NCBI GenBank assembly: GCA_937996755.1
Contig: CALKUS010000050.1
Location: 1-17,976, forward strand
From: an uncultured Pseudomonadota bacterium
Lineage (GTDB): Bacteria > Pseudomonadota > Gammaproteobacteria > Xanthomonadales > Ahniellaceae
Reading direction: 5' to 3'
DNA: 17,976 bases
In this document: positions 7,139 to 15,400 of the stretch, piece by piece
Position numbering within the stretch: the first letter of the stretch is position 1
Layout of the letters: each line of letters opens with the position of its first letter
Translations under genes and position numbers: made by a program
Notes under the pieces: generated by a model
Told to the model about the DNA's origin: nothing
The model's input: the letters and a program-made list of their open reading frames with translations, nothing else
Databases searched by the model: none

Positions 7139-7549
7139 ATGGGCTCGCTGGCAAAGACTCGCGTCCTGGTCGTCGACGACAACCCCGACATCCTCGCGTT
7201 CATGCGCACGTGGCTGGAGCTCAACGGCTACCAGGTCGCGCTCGCACACGACGGAGTCGAGGCGCTCGACGTCGCGGACGAATGGCGTCCGGACGTGATC
7301 CTGATGGACCTCGCCATGCCGCGCATGGACGGGTTCGAGGCCGCACGCCGCCTCGGCGACCGGCCCTGGCGGCGCGACGCGCTGCTCGTTGCGCACACTG
7401 CGCATGCGGAAGACCGCCTGCGCGCGCAGTCGCAGGCCGCGGGCTTCGACATGCACCTCATCAAGCCGGCCGACCCGGACGCGCTCGTCGGCGCGATTCG
7501 CGAGTGGGAGCACCGTCGCGACGAGGCGCACGTGGCGCGTCAGGACTGA
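7139..7549 (+). CDS. Receiver-only response regulator (CheY-like)
   Basis: A 136-residue phospho-acceptor domain with no output domain. Seen: acidic pair Asp13-Asp14 in VLVVDDNPD, phosphorylation site Asp57 in VILMDLAMPRMDG, the conserved Thr in AHTAHAE (near 84), and the Lys of LIKPAD (near 105). All residues needed for phosphorylation are present. ATG at 7139 is chosen because the receiver fold starts seven residues later; an in-frame GTG at 7124 is possible. There is no histidine kinase in the window, so its partner is elsewhere. Such orphan receivers act by protein-protein contact, in chemotaxis, phosphorelay or polar localisation. The 3' end overlaps by 10 bp the end of the convergent gene at 7540. 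Confidence 0.9.
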   Translation: MGSLAKTRVLVVDDNPDILAFMRTWLELNGYQVALAHDGVEALDVADEWRPDVILMDLAMPRMDGFEAARRLGDRPWRRDALLVAHTAHAEDRLRAQSQAAGFDMHLIKPADPDALVGAIREWEHRRDEAHVARQD

Positions 7550-7839
7550 CCGCGCGCCGTACTGCTCGCGGCGAGCTCGAAGCCGAGCCCCGCGACGAGC
7601 TGCTCGAGGTGCGCCGCGAGCTCGACCCAGCCGTCCCACAGCTCCTGCCCGCGCAGCGCCTGCTCGGCGGCGTCGAGGCAGCGACCCTTGTGCAGGTGCA
7701 TCGCGCCGGCCGTGCGCGGCAGGTCGGTGCGCACGCACACGAGCGCCGCCATCGTCGCGTCGGCGATCACGGCCTGGCATGCATCGCAGAAGATCGCGTG
7801 CACGAGTCGGTCGCCTTCGGTGGTGATCCGTATCGCCAT
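7540..7839 (-). CDS. Small Cys/His-rich hypothetical protein (possible zinc-binding)
   Basis: A 99-residue protein from ATG at 7839. I do not recognise a named family. It has a CDAC pair at residues 18-21, VCVR near 38-41, and a HLHKGRC cluster near 53-59. This spacing (CxxC then HxHxxxC) would suit a single zinc site. The C-terminal half (LWDGWVELAAHLEQLVAGLG) looks like an amphipathic helix. It starts only 59 bp from the divergent gene at 7899 and overlaps the end of the receiver gene by 10 bp. The frame is open further upstream, but that stretch is Arg-rich and would overlap the divergent gene, so the later ATG is preferred. No function is proposed. Confidence 0.65.
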   Translation of the reverse strand: MAIRITTEGDRLVHAIFCDACQAVIADATMAALVCVRTDLPRTAGAMHLHKGRCLDAAEQALRGQELWDGWVELAAHLEQLVAGLGFELAASSTARGQS

Positions 7840-7898
7840 GGCGACGAGAGCGTAGCGCGTCTCGCACGGCAAGACGCGTCCTCGCGACCGTGCGCGCG

Positions 7899-8381
7899 AT
7901 GCGCACTCCCGAAGAGCTCGAAGCGGTCGCCGTCGAGGCCTATGGCCCGTACGCGACCGTATCGGTGCCGGAAGTGCGCGCGCTCGCGGACGCGATCCGC
8001 CGCGCACGCGGGCGGTTGCGCACGCTCGCCGGGCAGTCCGACTGCGGCCGCACGGTGCGCTATGCGCAGGCGACGCTCGCGCGCGACCACGTCGGCGCCG
8101 ACGGCGACCGCGCGTGCGACGTGCTCGGCCAGCGCATGCGGCCGCTGGCGTGGATCGAGCACGCGCTGTCGGGTGCGGGCGGGGAGCGCGCGGCCGTCAC
8201 GCCGTGCGAGCTGCGCACGCTCGTCGCGGAGTGGCGCCGGCTCCTGCGATCGGTCGCCGTCATCGCGGAGAAATCGTCCTGCCGGCGATCGCGCGACTTC
8301 GCCAGTCGCGCGATCGGCGCCGAGCCGTCATGCTCCCGTAAGGGCGCTTGCCCTAACGTGCGCGCCCCCGCCAGGCCCTGA
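7899..8381 (+). CDS. Hypothetical protein, reliable only in its first two thirds
   Basis: From ATG at 7899 the frame encodes 160 residues. The start RTPEELEAVAVEAYGPYATV and the segment to about residue 125 show strong G/C third-base bias and helical, charged character typical of a real protein. The last 35 residues (from about KSSCRRSRDF) are Arg/Ser/Cys/Pro-rich and coincide with two DNA hairpins (8286-8316 and 8337-8358), so they may not be under protein selection. No domain is recognised. The stop is 3 bp before the GTG of the UPF0016 exporter, which would suit coupling if the gene is real. A frameshift that lengthened the 3' end, or a spurious frame over an RNA leader, are the alternatives. 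Confidence 0.5.
   Translation: MRTPEELEAVAVEAYGPYATVSVPEVRALADAIRRARGRLRTLAGQSDCGRTVRYAQATLARDHVGADGDRACDVLGQRMRPLAWIEHALSGAGGERAAVTPCELRTLVAEWRRLLRSVAVIAEKSSCRRSRDFASRAIGAEPSCSRKGACPNVRAPARP
8286..8358 (+). promoter_or_regulatory. Tandem stem-loops upstream of the UPF0016 exporter
   Basis: First hairpin: perfect 13-bp arms cgatcgcgcgact (8286-8298) and agtcgcgcgatcg (8304-8316) with a 5-nt loop. Second: cgtaagggc (8337-8345) and gccctaacg (8350-8358), one A-A mismatch, 4-nt loop. They sit 27-99 bp before the exporter start. This could be an RNA leader. The known manganese-sensing yybP-ykoY consensus was looked for and not seen. Confidence 0.4.
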
Positions 8382-8384
8382 ACC

Positions 8385-8939
8385 GTGCAGACCTTCCTCC
8401 TCGCCACCGGCCTCGTCGCCGTCGCCGAGATCGGCGACAAGACGCAACTGCTCTCGCTGGTCCTCGCAGCGCGCTTCCGCAAGCCCTGGCCGATCGTCGC
8501 CGGCATCGCGCTGGCGACGCTGCTCAACCACGCCGCCGCCGCAGCGCTCGGCAGCTGGGTCACGACGCACGTCCCGGCCGACTGGTTGCGCTGGATCGTC
8601 GGCCTGTCGTTCATCGCGATGGCCGGCTGGGCACTCGTGCCCGACCGGCTCGACGAAGGCGCGCAGCAGGTCGGCCGCTTCGGCGTGTTCCTGACCACGC
8701 TCGTCGCGTTCTTCATCGCGGAGATCGGCGACAAGACGCAGGTGGCGACGATCGCGCTCGCGGCGCAGGAAGGCGTGTTCGTTGCCGTCGTCGCCGGCAC
8801 CACGCTCGGCATGCTCGTCGCGAACGTGCCGGTCGTGTTCCTGGGCGAGCGCCTGACGCGCAGGTTGCCGTTGCGCGCGATCCGCGGCGTGGCGGCGGCG
8901 TTGTTTGCGGTGCTGGGGGTGTGGGTCCTGTTGCGGTGA
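8385..8939 (+). CDS. TMEM165/Gdt1 (UPF0016) family cation transporter, probable manganese exporter
   Basis: A 184-residue, six-helix inner-membrane protein. The family is defined by two copies of E-x-G-D-K-[TS], one in each inverted half; both are intact: EIGDKTQ at 15-21 and again at 113-119. Their acidic residues form the cation path. Bacterial members such as Vibrio MneA export Mn2+, and eukaryotic homologues move Mn2+/Ca2+ into the Golgi; specificity here is inferred from the family. The start is GTG at 8385; the first EIGDKT motif is 14 residues in, the normal distance, so no earlier start is needed. It follows the 7899 gene by 3 bp and tandem hairpins, and is followed by a heptamer inverted repeat. 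Confidence 0.92.
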   Translation: MQTFLLATGLVAVAEIGDKTQLLSLVLAARFRKPWPIVAGIALATLLNHAAAAALGSWVTTHVPADWLRWIVGLSFIAMAGWALVPDRLDEGAQQVGRFGVFLTTLVAFFIAEIGDKTQVATIALAAQEGVFVAVVAGTTLGMLVANVPVVFLGERLTRRLPLRAIRGVAAALFAVLGVWVLLR

Positions 8940-8946
8940 TGCGGCA

Positions 8947-9038
8947 GCGGGGAGCGGGGAGCGGAGAGCGGCAAGAGCGACAACGGCTTCGACTGGCGAG
9001 CTCTTGCCGCTCCCCGCTATCCGCTTTCCGCTATCCGA
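8947..9038. repeat. Inverted repeat with arms built of 7-bp tandem units (element A)
   Basis: Left arm: four 7-bp units gcgggga (8947-8953), gcgggga (8954-8960), gcggaga (8961-8967), gcggcaa (8968-8974), then gagc. Right arm: gctc (9000-9003), ttgccgc, tccccgc, tatccgc, tttccgc, tatccga in 7-bp register from 9004 to 9038. The inner 13 bp (8966-8978 with 9000-9012) pair perfectly. The loop is 21 nt. The TAG stop (9033-9031) of the minus-strand DUF1857 gene is inside the right arm. It probably works as a bidirectional terminator. Confidence 0.8.
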
Positions 9039-9498
9039 GCTGCCCCGCGGCCGCGAACTGGCGGATTTTCCGCACGGTGTCGATGTCGGCTTCGCGGTAG
9101 GCGTTGCGGCGGGCGTCGTCGTAGCGCGCGTCGTCGAACGCCTTGACCGCCTGCAGCGTTTCGTAGGCGAAGCGCACGAACAGCACGTACGGTCCGGGTT
9201 CCTCGATGGTCACCACCAGCGAGGAGCCGGCGTGCGGGCCGTCGTCGGCGCTGCGGTAGACGATGCGCTGCTCGGGCTCGAAGCGCACCTCGTCGACCAG
9301 CACGACCTGGCCGAAATGCAGCTCGCGCCGCAGCCAGTCCGGGCCGCGCGCGAGGATGCGGCAGTCGTCGAGGCCGAGGATGAACGGGACGGGATCTTCC
9401 GCGCGGCGCACCAGCCCGCGCCAGACCTGGCTGCGCGTGAGCGGGTCGAGCAGCGGCATCAAGGGGTCGTTGATCTGGACCAGGTGCTCGAACTTCAT
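9031..9498 (-). CDS. DUF1857 / AtaL-like SRPBCC-fold protein
   Basis: A 155-residue protein of the SRPBCC (START/Bet v1-like) superfamily, matching the DUF1857 or AtaL-like group by its pattern: MKFEHLVQINDP at the start, LTRSQVWRGLVRRAEDP at about 18-34, ELHFGQVVLVDEV near 66-78, and GSSLVVTIEEPGPYVLFVRF in the second half. The fold makes a hydrophobic ligand pocket. AtaL is linked to a natural-product pathway in its source organism, but most members are of unknown function. ATG at 9498 is preceded by a GGAGA ribosome-binding site on the minus strand, which decides against the longer open frame. It is divergent from the ABM-like gene at 9596. Its stop lies in heptamer repeat A. Confidence 0.82.
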   Translation of the reverse strand: MKFEHLVQINDPLMPLLDPLTRSQVWRGLVRRAEDPVPFILGLDDCRILARGPDWLRRELHFGQVVLVDEVRFEPEQRIVYRSADDGPHAGSSLVVTIEEPGPYVLFVRFAYETLQAVKAFDDARYDDARRNAYREADIDTVRKIRQFAAAGQLG

Positions 9499-9595
9499 TG
9501 CATCTCCGGCGCGTACGGGATCGATCCTACCCGAGCGCGGCGGCCCGCGACGCGCCACAATGCGGCGGATGGACCGAAGCGGGGAGCGCGTCGCC

Positions 9596-9895
9596 ATGCT
9601 GCTGATCGCCTGGCGCTTCGAGCCGGCCGCAGGCCGGGAAGCGGAATTCGTGCGTGCCTACGGGCCGGAAGGCGAATGGGCCCGGCTGTTCATGCGTGGG
9701 CCCGGCTACCTGGGCACCGAACTGCTGCGCGAGCGCGGCCACCCGCGGCGCTGGCTCACGATCGACCGCTGGCGGACGGCCGCCGAGCACGAGGCGTTCG
9801 CGCGCGAGCATGCGGCGGACTACGCCGCGCTCGACGAGCGCTGCGAAGCGCTCACCGCGCACGAGGAGCGCATCGGCGAATTCGAAGCGTCCTGA
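9596..9895 (+). CDS. Antibiotic biosynthesis monooxygenase-like (ABM, dimeric ferredoxin-fold) protein
   Basis: A 99-residue protein with the alpha/beta pattern of the ABM superfamily: first strand LLIAWRFEP, helix AGREAEFVRAYG, a strand-turn GPGYLGTELLRE, strand RWLTIDRWRT and helix AAEHEAFAREHAADYAALDERC. The ITI/IDRW segment followed by an AHxAFxxxH-like helix is typical. Members are often small cofactor-free oxygenases, haem-degrading enzymes or stress-response proteins of unknown substrate. ATG at 9596 is preferred for its GGGGAG ribosome-binding site 11 bases upstream; an in-frame ATG at 9569 would add nine residues. It is transcribed away from the DUF1857 gene, with a shared promoter region of about 100 bp. 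Confidence 0.75.
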   Translation: MLLIAWRFEPAAGREAEFVRAYGPEGEWARLFMRGPGYLGTELLRERGHPRRWLTIDRWRTAAEHEAFAREHAADYAALDERCEALTAHEERIGEFEAS

Positions 9896-10131
9896 TCCGA
9901 CGCGCGTTTCGTGACGCAGTGCACACGCGACAACGCGGCGTTGATGCACAACGGACGGAACCTTAACGCCGGGGCGGGCCCAATGGCGCCCGACGGGTCG
10001 ACGTGAACAAGTTTGACGCGACTGTCGCAACAGGTAGTGCCGCGCCCGAGGCGCGGGAACGCATCGCGCAGTCGTGTGACCGGCAGGCCTGCCGGGGTAT
10101 CCGTCGCGCACCATCGGAACAGGTGCCATCC

Positions 10132-10527
10132 ATGTCGTATCTCCGCCATACCCGCAGCGTTGCCGTCGCGGCGCCGCGTCGTGTTTCCCCGGTCGTCGCA
10201 GGGCTCGCCGCCGCCGCAGCAGCGCTCGCTGCGCTGCTCGCCGTTCCCGCGCATGCCGCGGGCGCCGGACTGCAGGTCGATTTCATCGCGAACGGCGCGC
10301 ACATGAGCTGCGCCGCCGCAGACGTCGCACTGCAGAAGGTGGCGGCGGTGCAGGTCTCGTGGCGCTGCCAGAACAGCGGCACGCGTTTCCGCTGCGACAT
10401 GACGTCGGCCGGCGGTGTCTACGCCACCGACCTGCAGCTCGTGGCGCTCAACTGCACTGCGCTCACCGAGCTTCCGGCGGGCAGTCCGCCCACGCTGATC
10501 CGCGCCTCCGGCTTCGAATCCGCCTGA
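10132..10527 (+). CDS. Small secreted hypothetical protein with four conserved-looking cysteines
   Basis: A 131-residue protein with a long N-terminal region, a hydrophobic stretch VVAGLAAAAAALAALLAV (about 21-38) and a likely signal cleavage after PAHA (near 42). The mature part of about 90 residues has cysteines in SCAAAD, RCQN, RCDM and LNC contexts, which could form two disulphides in the periplasm. No known family is recognised. ATG at 10132 is preferred because the upstream in-frame GTG at 10003 would bury the signal peptide. The leader of 236 bp has a possible -35 TTGACG at 10013-10018, but its -10 partner (TAGTGC) is poor. It lies directly before the tamA leader and is not clearly part of the tamAB unit. 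Confidence 0.65.
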   Translation: MSYLRHTRSVAVAAPRRVSPVVAGLAAAAAALAALLAVPAHAAGAGLQVDFIANGAHMSCAAADVALQKVAAVQVSWRCQNSGTRFRCDMTSAGGVYATDLQLVALNCTALTELPAGSPPTLIRASGFESA

Positions 10528-10531
10528 CTTC

Positions 10532-10668
10532 GGGACGCGGACCCGGTGTGAATCCGTGTAGCTGCCCCGCAGCCCTATCGACGCCCGCGCGCATGCGCCG
10601 CTAACGTGGCGGACGCGCGTCGCAGCCACCGGCATCCCGCCGGCGGCGGCGCGCGACACGGGCCCCCG
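10532..10668 (+). promoter_or_regulatory. Cobalamin-riboswitch-like leader segment before tamA (tentative)
   Basis: Bases about 10546-10578 read like the most conserved 5' half of the cobalamin riboswitch: GGTGTGAATCCG followed by an AGCTGCCCCGCAGC segment, compared from memory with the consensus GGUGnGAAUCCGnnGCUGCCCCGCAACGGUA. A GGGA occurs just before (10531-10534), and AGCCACCGG (10624-10632) could match the later GCCACUG block. The strongly conserved GGGAAGGC and the terminal AG.C.GGAGACCUGCC blocks are not seen. It may therefore be a degenerate riboswitch, or a coincidence in GC-rich DNA. TamA is not a usual B12-regulated gene. Confidence 0.27.
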
Positions 10669-12411
10669 GTGACGAAGCAAAGGGATCGCTGCCGAGCGGC
10701 AGCGCTGATCGCGCTCCTCATGATCGCCGCACCGGCCGGTGCGGCGCGGGTGGTCGTGCGCGTGGAGGGCCTCGAGGACCCGCTGCTCGGCGCCGTGCGC
10801 GGCGCGATCGAGCTGCGTCGTTACGAGAAGCGCGACGCGAGCAACGCACAGATCCGCCGCCTCTACGCACGCGCCGGGAAGCAGATCCGCGAAGCGCTGG
10901 AGCCGTTCGGCTATTACGAGCCGAAGGTCGAGCCATCCCTGGACGAAACCGCGGAAGGGTTCGTGGCGCGATTCGTCGTGACGCCCGGCGAGCCCGTGCG
11001 CGTGCGCGAGCTCGACATCGTGATCGACGAATCGGCGCTCGAGCTGCCCAGCGTGCGCCGCGCGCAGCGCCGCTTCCACCCGCGCGTCGGCGAGCCGCTC
11101 GACCACGCGCAATACGAGACCGGCAAGGCGCAGATCCAGGCGGCGCTCGTCGGCGATGGCTGGCTCGACGCCGAGCTCACGAAGCATCGCGTGGAAGTGA
11201 CGGCGAAGCAGCACGTCGCCGACGTCGCGCTCGCATGGGACGTGGGCGACCGCTACCGCTTCGGCGACGTGGCGTTCGCGGGCAGCCAGTTCGACGACGC
11301 GTTCCTCGCGCGCTACGTGCCGTGGAAGGACGAGGAGTACTACAGCCAGGCGAAGCTGCTCGAGCTGCAGCAGCGGCTGGTCGACGCAGACTACTTCGCG
11401 ATCGCCGAAGTCGCGCCGGATACCGAGCACACGGCCGACGGCAAGGTGCCGATCTCCGTGCTGATCGCACCCGCGAAGCGCACGGTCTACACCGGCGGCG
11501 TGTTCGTGGGCACCGACACCGGCGCCGGCGTGCGCGCGGGAATCAACCGGCGCTGGGTGAACAGGCACGGTCACAAGCTGCGCGTCGACGCCGAGCTGGC
11601 GCAGCGCCGTCGCTCGCTCACTTCGCTCTACACGATCCCGAAGCCCGGCACCGACCGCCACCAGTGGACGTTCGGCGTCACCGCGCTCGACGAGGACACG
11701 ACGACGAGCCAGTCGCGCACGCTGCGCCTCGCGGCAGCCGACCAGCGCGACGTCGGCCAGTGGACCCGCACGCTCGGCCTGCAGCTGCTCACCGGCACGT
11801 TCGAGGTGGCCGACGAGCGCGGCCAGAGCACGCTGCTGTTCCCGGAAATCGTGTTCTCGCGCAAGGAGGCCGACAACGTCGACTTCCCGCGCCGCGGCTG
11901 GTCGCTCACGGCGGTCGGGCGCATCGGTGCGGAAGGCGTGCTGTCCGACACCAGCTTCGCGCAGGTGCGTGGCGACGCGAAGTGGATCCGCGGCTTCGGC
12001 CGGCGCGACCGCTTCATCGCGCGCGGCACGCTGGGCGCGATGGAGGTGGACGACTTCTCCGAGCTGCCGCCGGAGCTGCGCTTCTTCGCGGGCGGCGACC
12101 GCTCCATCCGCGGCTACGGCTACCAGGCGATCGGGCCGCGCAACGAGTCCGGCGGCGTCGTCGGCGGCACCTACCTCGCGGTCGCGAGCGCCGAGTGGGA
12201 GCACTACTTCGTGCGCGATTGGGGCGCCGCCGCGTTCGTGGACGCGGGCGACGCGTTCTCGGGCAGCGACTTCGACACGCGCATCGGCGCGGGCGTCGGC
12301 GTGCGCTGGCGCTCGCCCGTCGGCCTCGTGCGGCTCGACTTCGGCGTGCCCGTGGGCGACGACGAGGAAAGCGGCGTGGAGCTGCACCTCAGCATCGGGC
12401 CCGACCTGTGA
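10669..12411 (+). CDS. tamA: Translocation and assembly module outer-membrane protein TamA
   Basis: Outer-membrane Omp85-family protein of 580 residues, close to the usual length for TamA. It works with TamB in envelope biogenesis, originally described for autotransporter assembly and now also for lipid movement to the outer membrane. A signal peptide runs to about residue 26 (AAPAGAA). Three POTRA-like domains fill about 30-270, for example the VRVRELDIVID segment near 104-114 and YRFGDVAFAGSQF near 198-210. The barrel follows, with the family lid-loop motif FFAGGDRSIRGYGYQ near 471-485 (the VRGF/Y-like motif) and a GAGVGVRWRSPVGLVRLDFG closing segment. GTG at 10669 is chosen because it gives a normal signal peptide; the open frame starts earlier without one. 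The stop overlaps the tamB GTG by 4 bp. Confidence 0.93.
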   Translation: MTKQRDRCRAAALIALLMIAAPAGAARVVVRVEGLEDPLLGAVRGAIELRRYEKRDASNAQIRRLYARAGKQIREALEPFGYYEPKVEPSLDETAEGFVARFVVTPGEPVRVRELDIVIDESALELPSVRRAQRRFHPRVGEPLDHAQYETGKAQIQAALVGDGWLDAELTKHRVEVTAKQHVADVALAWDVGDRYRFGDVAFAGSQFDDAFLARYVPWKDEEYYSQAKLLELQQRLVDADYFAIAEVAPDTEHTADGKVPISVLIAPAKRTVYTGGVFVGTDTGAGVRAGINRRWVNRHGHKLRVDAELAQRRRSLTSLYTIPKPGTDRHQWTFGVTALDEDTTTSQSRTLRLAAADQRDVGQWTRTLGLQLLTGTFEVADERGQSTLLFPEIVFSRKEADNVDFPRRGWSLTAVGRIGAEGVLSDTSFAQVRGDAKWIRGFGRRDRFIARGTLGAMEVDDFSELPPELRFFAGGDRSIRGYGYQAIGPRNESGGVVGGTYLAVASAEWEHYFVRDWGAAAFVDAGDAFSGSDFDTRIGAGVGVRWRSPVGLVRLDFGVPVGDDEESGVELHLSIGPDL

Positions 12412-15400
12412 AGCGGAGACTGCGCATCGTCGCGTTCGCGGTGCTCGGCGTGCTCGTGCTCGCGGGGGGCTTCGCGGCGTGGCTCATCGGCACCGAGTCG
12501 GGCCTGCGCTTCGCGCTAGCGCGCGCGGTGGGGGCCACCGACGGGCGCCTGTCGCTGCGCGACGCGAGCGGCTCGCTGCGCTCCGGATTCACGCTCACGG
12601 GGCTGCGCTGGCAGGACGTCCGTGCGGGCGCCGACCTGCAGGTGGCGGAAGCGACGATCGCGCTCGACGCGGGCGAGCTGTTCGCGCGGCGCGTGCACGT
12701 GCGCTCGCTCGCCGCGCGCGGCCTGCGCGCCGCGTTGACCACCACGCCGCCCGATCCGGACGCGAAGCCCTTCGACCTCGCGGCGCCGCTCGCGATCGCG
12801 ATCGACGACGCGCTGCTGCGCGACGCCGAGGTGACGCAGGACAAGGAGCCGATGCTGAAGGTGGACGAGCTGCGCACGGCCGCGCGCTGGGACGCGAACG
12901 GCCTTGCCGTCGAGCGCCTTTCGTTGCGCTCGCCGGCGGGCAAGGTCGACCTCGACGGCGCGCTGGCGCTCGCGCCGGGCAATCGCGGCAATGGGCGAAT
13001 CCGCTTCGCATGGCGGGCCGGCGAGCGCGACTACGCCGGAACGATCGCCGCGAAGAGCGACGGCGCGCACGCGAACCTGGACGTCGCGCTCACCGTGCCG
13101 ACGGCCGCGCGCGTCGTCCTGCTGCTCGAGCCGCGCGGCAGATGGCCGTGGACGGCGAGCGTGCGCGTGCCCGCGTTCGCGCCGCAGCGCGTGCTGCCGG
13201 ACACCACGTGGGAATCGCTTGCATTGTCGATCGACGGCGCGGGCGACGAAGGCAGCGGACGCTTCAGCGGCGAGCTCGCGATCGATGCGCGACGATTCAC
13301 GCTCAACGACGTGCGCTACGTGCTCGATGCCAGGCGGATCGAAGTGACGTCGCTCGACATCGGCAGCCCGGACGCCGCGGGTGTGGTCTCGGGCCGCGCG
13401 TCGCTCGTGCGCAACGACGGGCCGCTGCACGGCACGGCCGCGCTGGAATGGCGCGACGTCGTGCTGCCGGCCGACCTCGCGGGCCAGGCGCTCGAGTCGC
13501 ACGGTGAGGTCGCGCTCTCCGGATCGACGGATGCGTGGCACGCGGAGACGAAGCTGGAGCTCGGGCCGCCGGGCAAGCCGAACGAGATCACTGCGCGCAT
13601 CGACGGTACGCCGGACGAGTTGCGCTTCGACTCGATCACGCTGAAGCAGGCCGCGGGCGCGCTGGAAGGCTCGGGCACGCTCGCGCTGGGCGACGATCCG
13701 CGCTGGGACTTCAAGGCGCACGCGACCGGCGTCGACCCGGGCACGCTGCTCGCGGAATGGCCGGGCAGCCTCGGGTTCGAGCTCGCCACCGAAGGCGCAT
13801 GGACCGACGACGGTGCGCGGGGCCACTTGCTGCTGCAGGACCTCGCGGGCACGTTGCGCGGGCGAGCGATCGCGGGCGACGCCGACGTCGACATCGCGCC
13901 CGGCTGGGCGATCGACGGCCGCGCCGAGCTCCGTTCCGGCGGCAGCGTCGCGACGCTCCAGGGGCAACGCGCCGACGCGACGGACGCCACGCTCGTGCTG
14001 AGGATCGCAGGCCTCGACGACCTGTTCCCGGGCGCCGCGGGCAGGCTGGACGCGCGCCTGCGCGCGCAGGGCAGGTGGCCGCACCTCGCGGTGCGGGGCG
14101 AGGCGAACGCAAGCGCGCTCGCGTGGGAAGGAACGCGCGTCGAGCGCGCACACGCCACGTTCGACGTGCGCGACTTCGAGCCGCGCTCGGGCACGGTGGA
14201 CCTCGACGCGCACGGCGTGCAGCGCGGCGAGCTCGCGTACGAGTCGCTCGTGGTCGCGCTTTCCGGCGACGAGTCCGCGCACGCGCTGCGCGTGGCGGCG
14301 GAAGGCGAGCCGGCCGCGCTCTCGCTCGAGCTGCGCGGTGCGCTCGACGGCGATGCGTGGCGCGGCACGCTCGCGAAGCTGGCCATCGTGCCGAAGGATC
14401 GCGACGCGTTCGTGCTCGAGCGGCCCACCGACCTCGCGTTCGCCGACGGCTCGCTCGGCATCGACGATGCCTGCCTCGCGGCGGGCGCTGCGCGCGTGTG
14501 CGTTGCCAGCGCGCTCGCGCGCGACGGCGGCGCGGAGGCGAGCTATCGCGTCGAGCGGTTGCCGTTGTCGCTCATCGCGGCGTACGCCGCGCCCGATTCG
14601 GAGATCGAGGTCACGGGCCTCGTCGAAGGCAACGGCCGGTTCGCGCGCACCGCGGAAGGCGCGCTCACCGGCGACGCGGTGCTCAGCGCGACGCCGGGCC
14701 GCCTCGGCTGGCCCGGTCGCGACGAGCCTGCGCTCGCGGCGTGGAGCGAGCTGCGCGTCGACGCGCGGCGCGCAGCGGACGGCATGCATGCCACGTTGCG
14801 CGCGACGCTCGACGGCGGCGGGCGCGTCGCCGCGAATGCCGACGTCACCGGCGAGGGCGACGCGCTCTCCGGCCGCATCGAAGCCGCGTTGCCGAGCGTC
14901 GCTTTCCTCGAGCTGTTCACGCCCGAGCTCAGCGGCACGAAGGGCCGGCTCGAGGCCGCGTATGCGCTCGCCGGGACGCTCGCGCAGCCGCGCCTCGACG
15001 GCGCACTCTCGCTTTCCGCCTTCTCCACCGAGCTGCCGACGCTCGGCATCCGGCTCTCCGACGGCGAAGCGCGCGTCGCCGCGACGGGGCCCGATCGCTA
15101 CGGCATCACCGGCTCGGTGCACCTGGGCGACGGCGTGCTGCGCATCGCAGGCGAGGGCGGCACGGCCGTCGGCGCCGCCGCGAAGCTCACGCTGAAAGGC
15201 GAGAACCTGCTGCTCGCCGACGTGCCCGGCATGAAGATCGTCGCGTCGCCCGACCTCGCGCTGGAGCGCGATCCGGAGCGCATGCTGCTCAGCGGCAAGC
15301 TCGCCGTGCCCAGCGCGAACATCGACCTCACGAAGCTGCCCGGCGGCAGCGCGACGCGTGCATCGAGCGACGTCGTCGTGATCGATGCAGGCGCGGTCGA

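Noticed and set aside
8280..8384. yybP-ykoY manganese riboswitch before the UPF0016 exporter
   Set aside because: The conserved GGGGAGUA-type core and the partner loop are not present; only generic hairpins are seen.
9031..9895. Biosynthetic gene cluster suggested by AtaL-like and antibiotic-monooxygenase-like names
   Set aside because: Only two small generic-fold proteins, divergently transcribed, with no synthase, ligase or transporter around them.
10003..10131. Upstream extension of the small secreted protein from a GTG at 10003
   Set aside because: It would put about 43 residues before the signal peptide; ATG at 10132 gives a more normal exported protein.
10606..10668. Earlier GTG start for tamA at 10606
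   Set aside because: It would add an Arg/His/Gly-rich stretch before the signal peptide; GTG at 10669 fits an exported protein.
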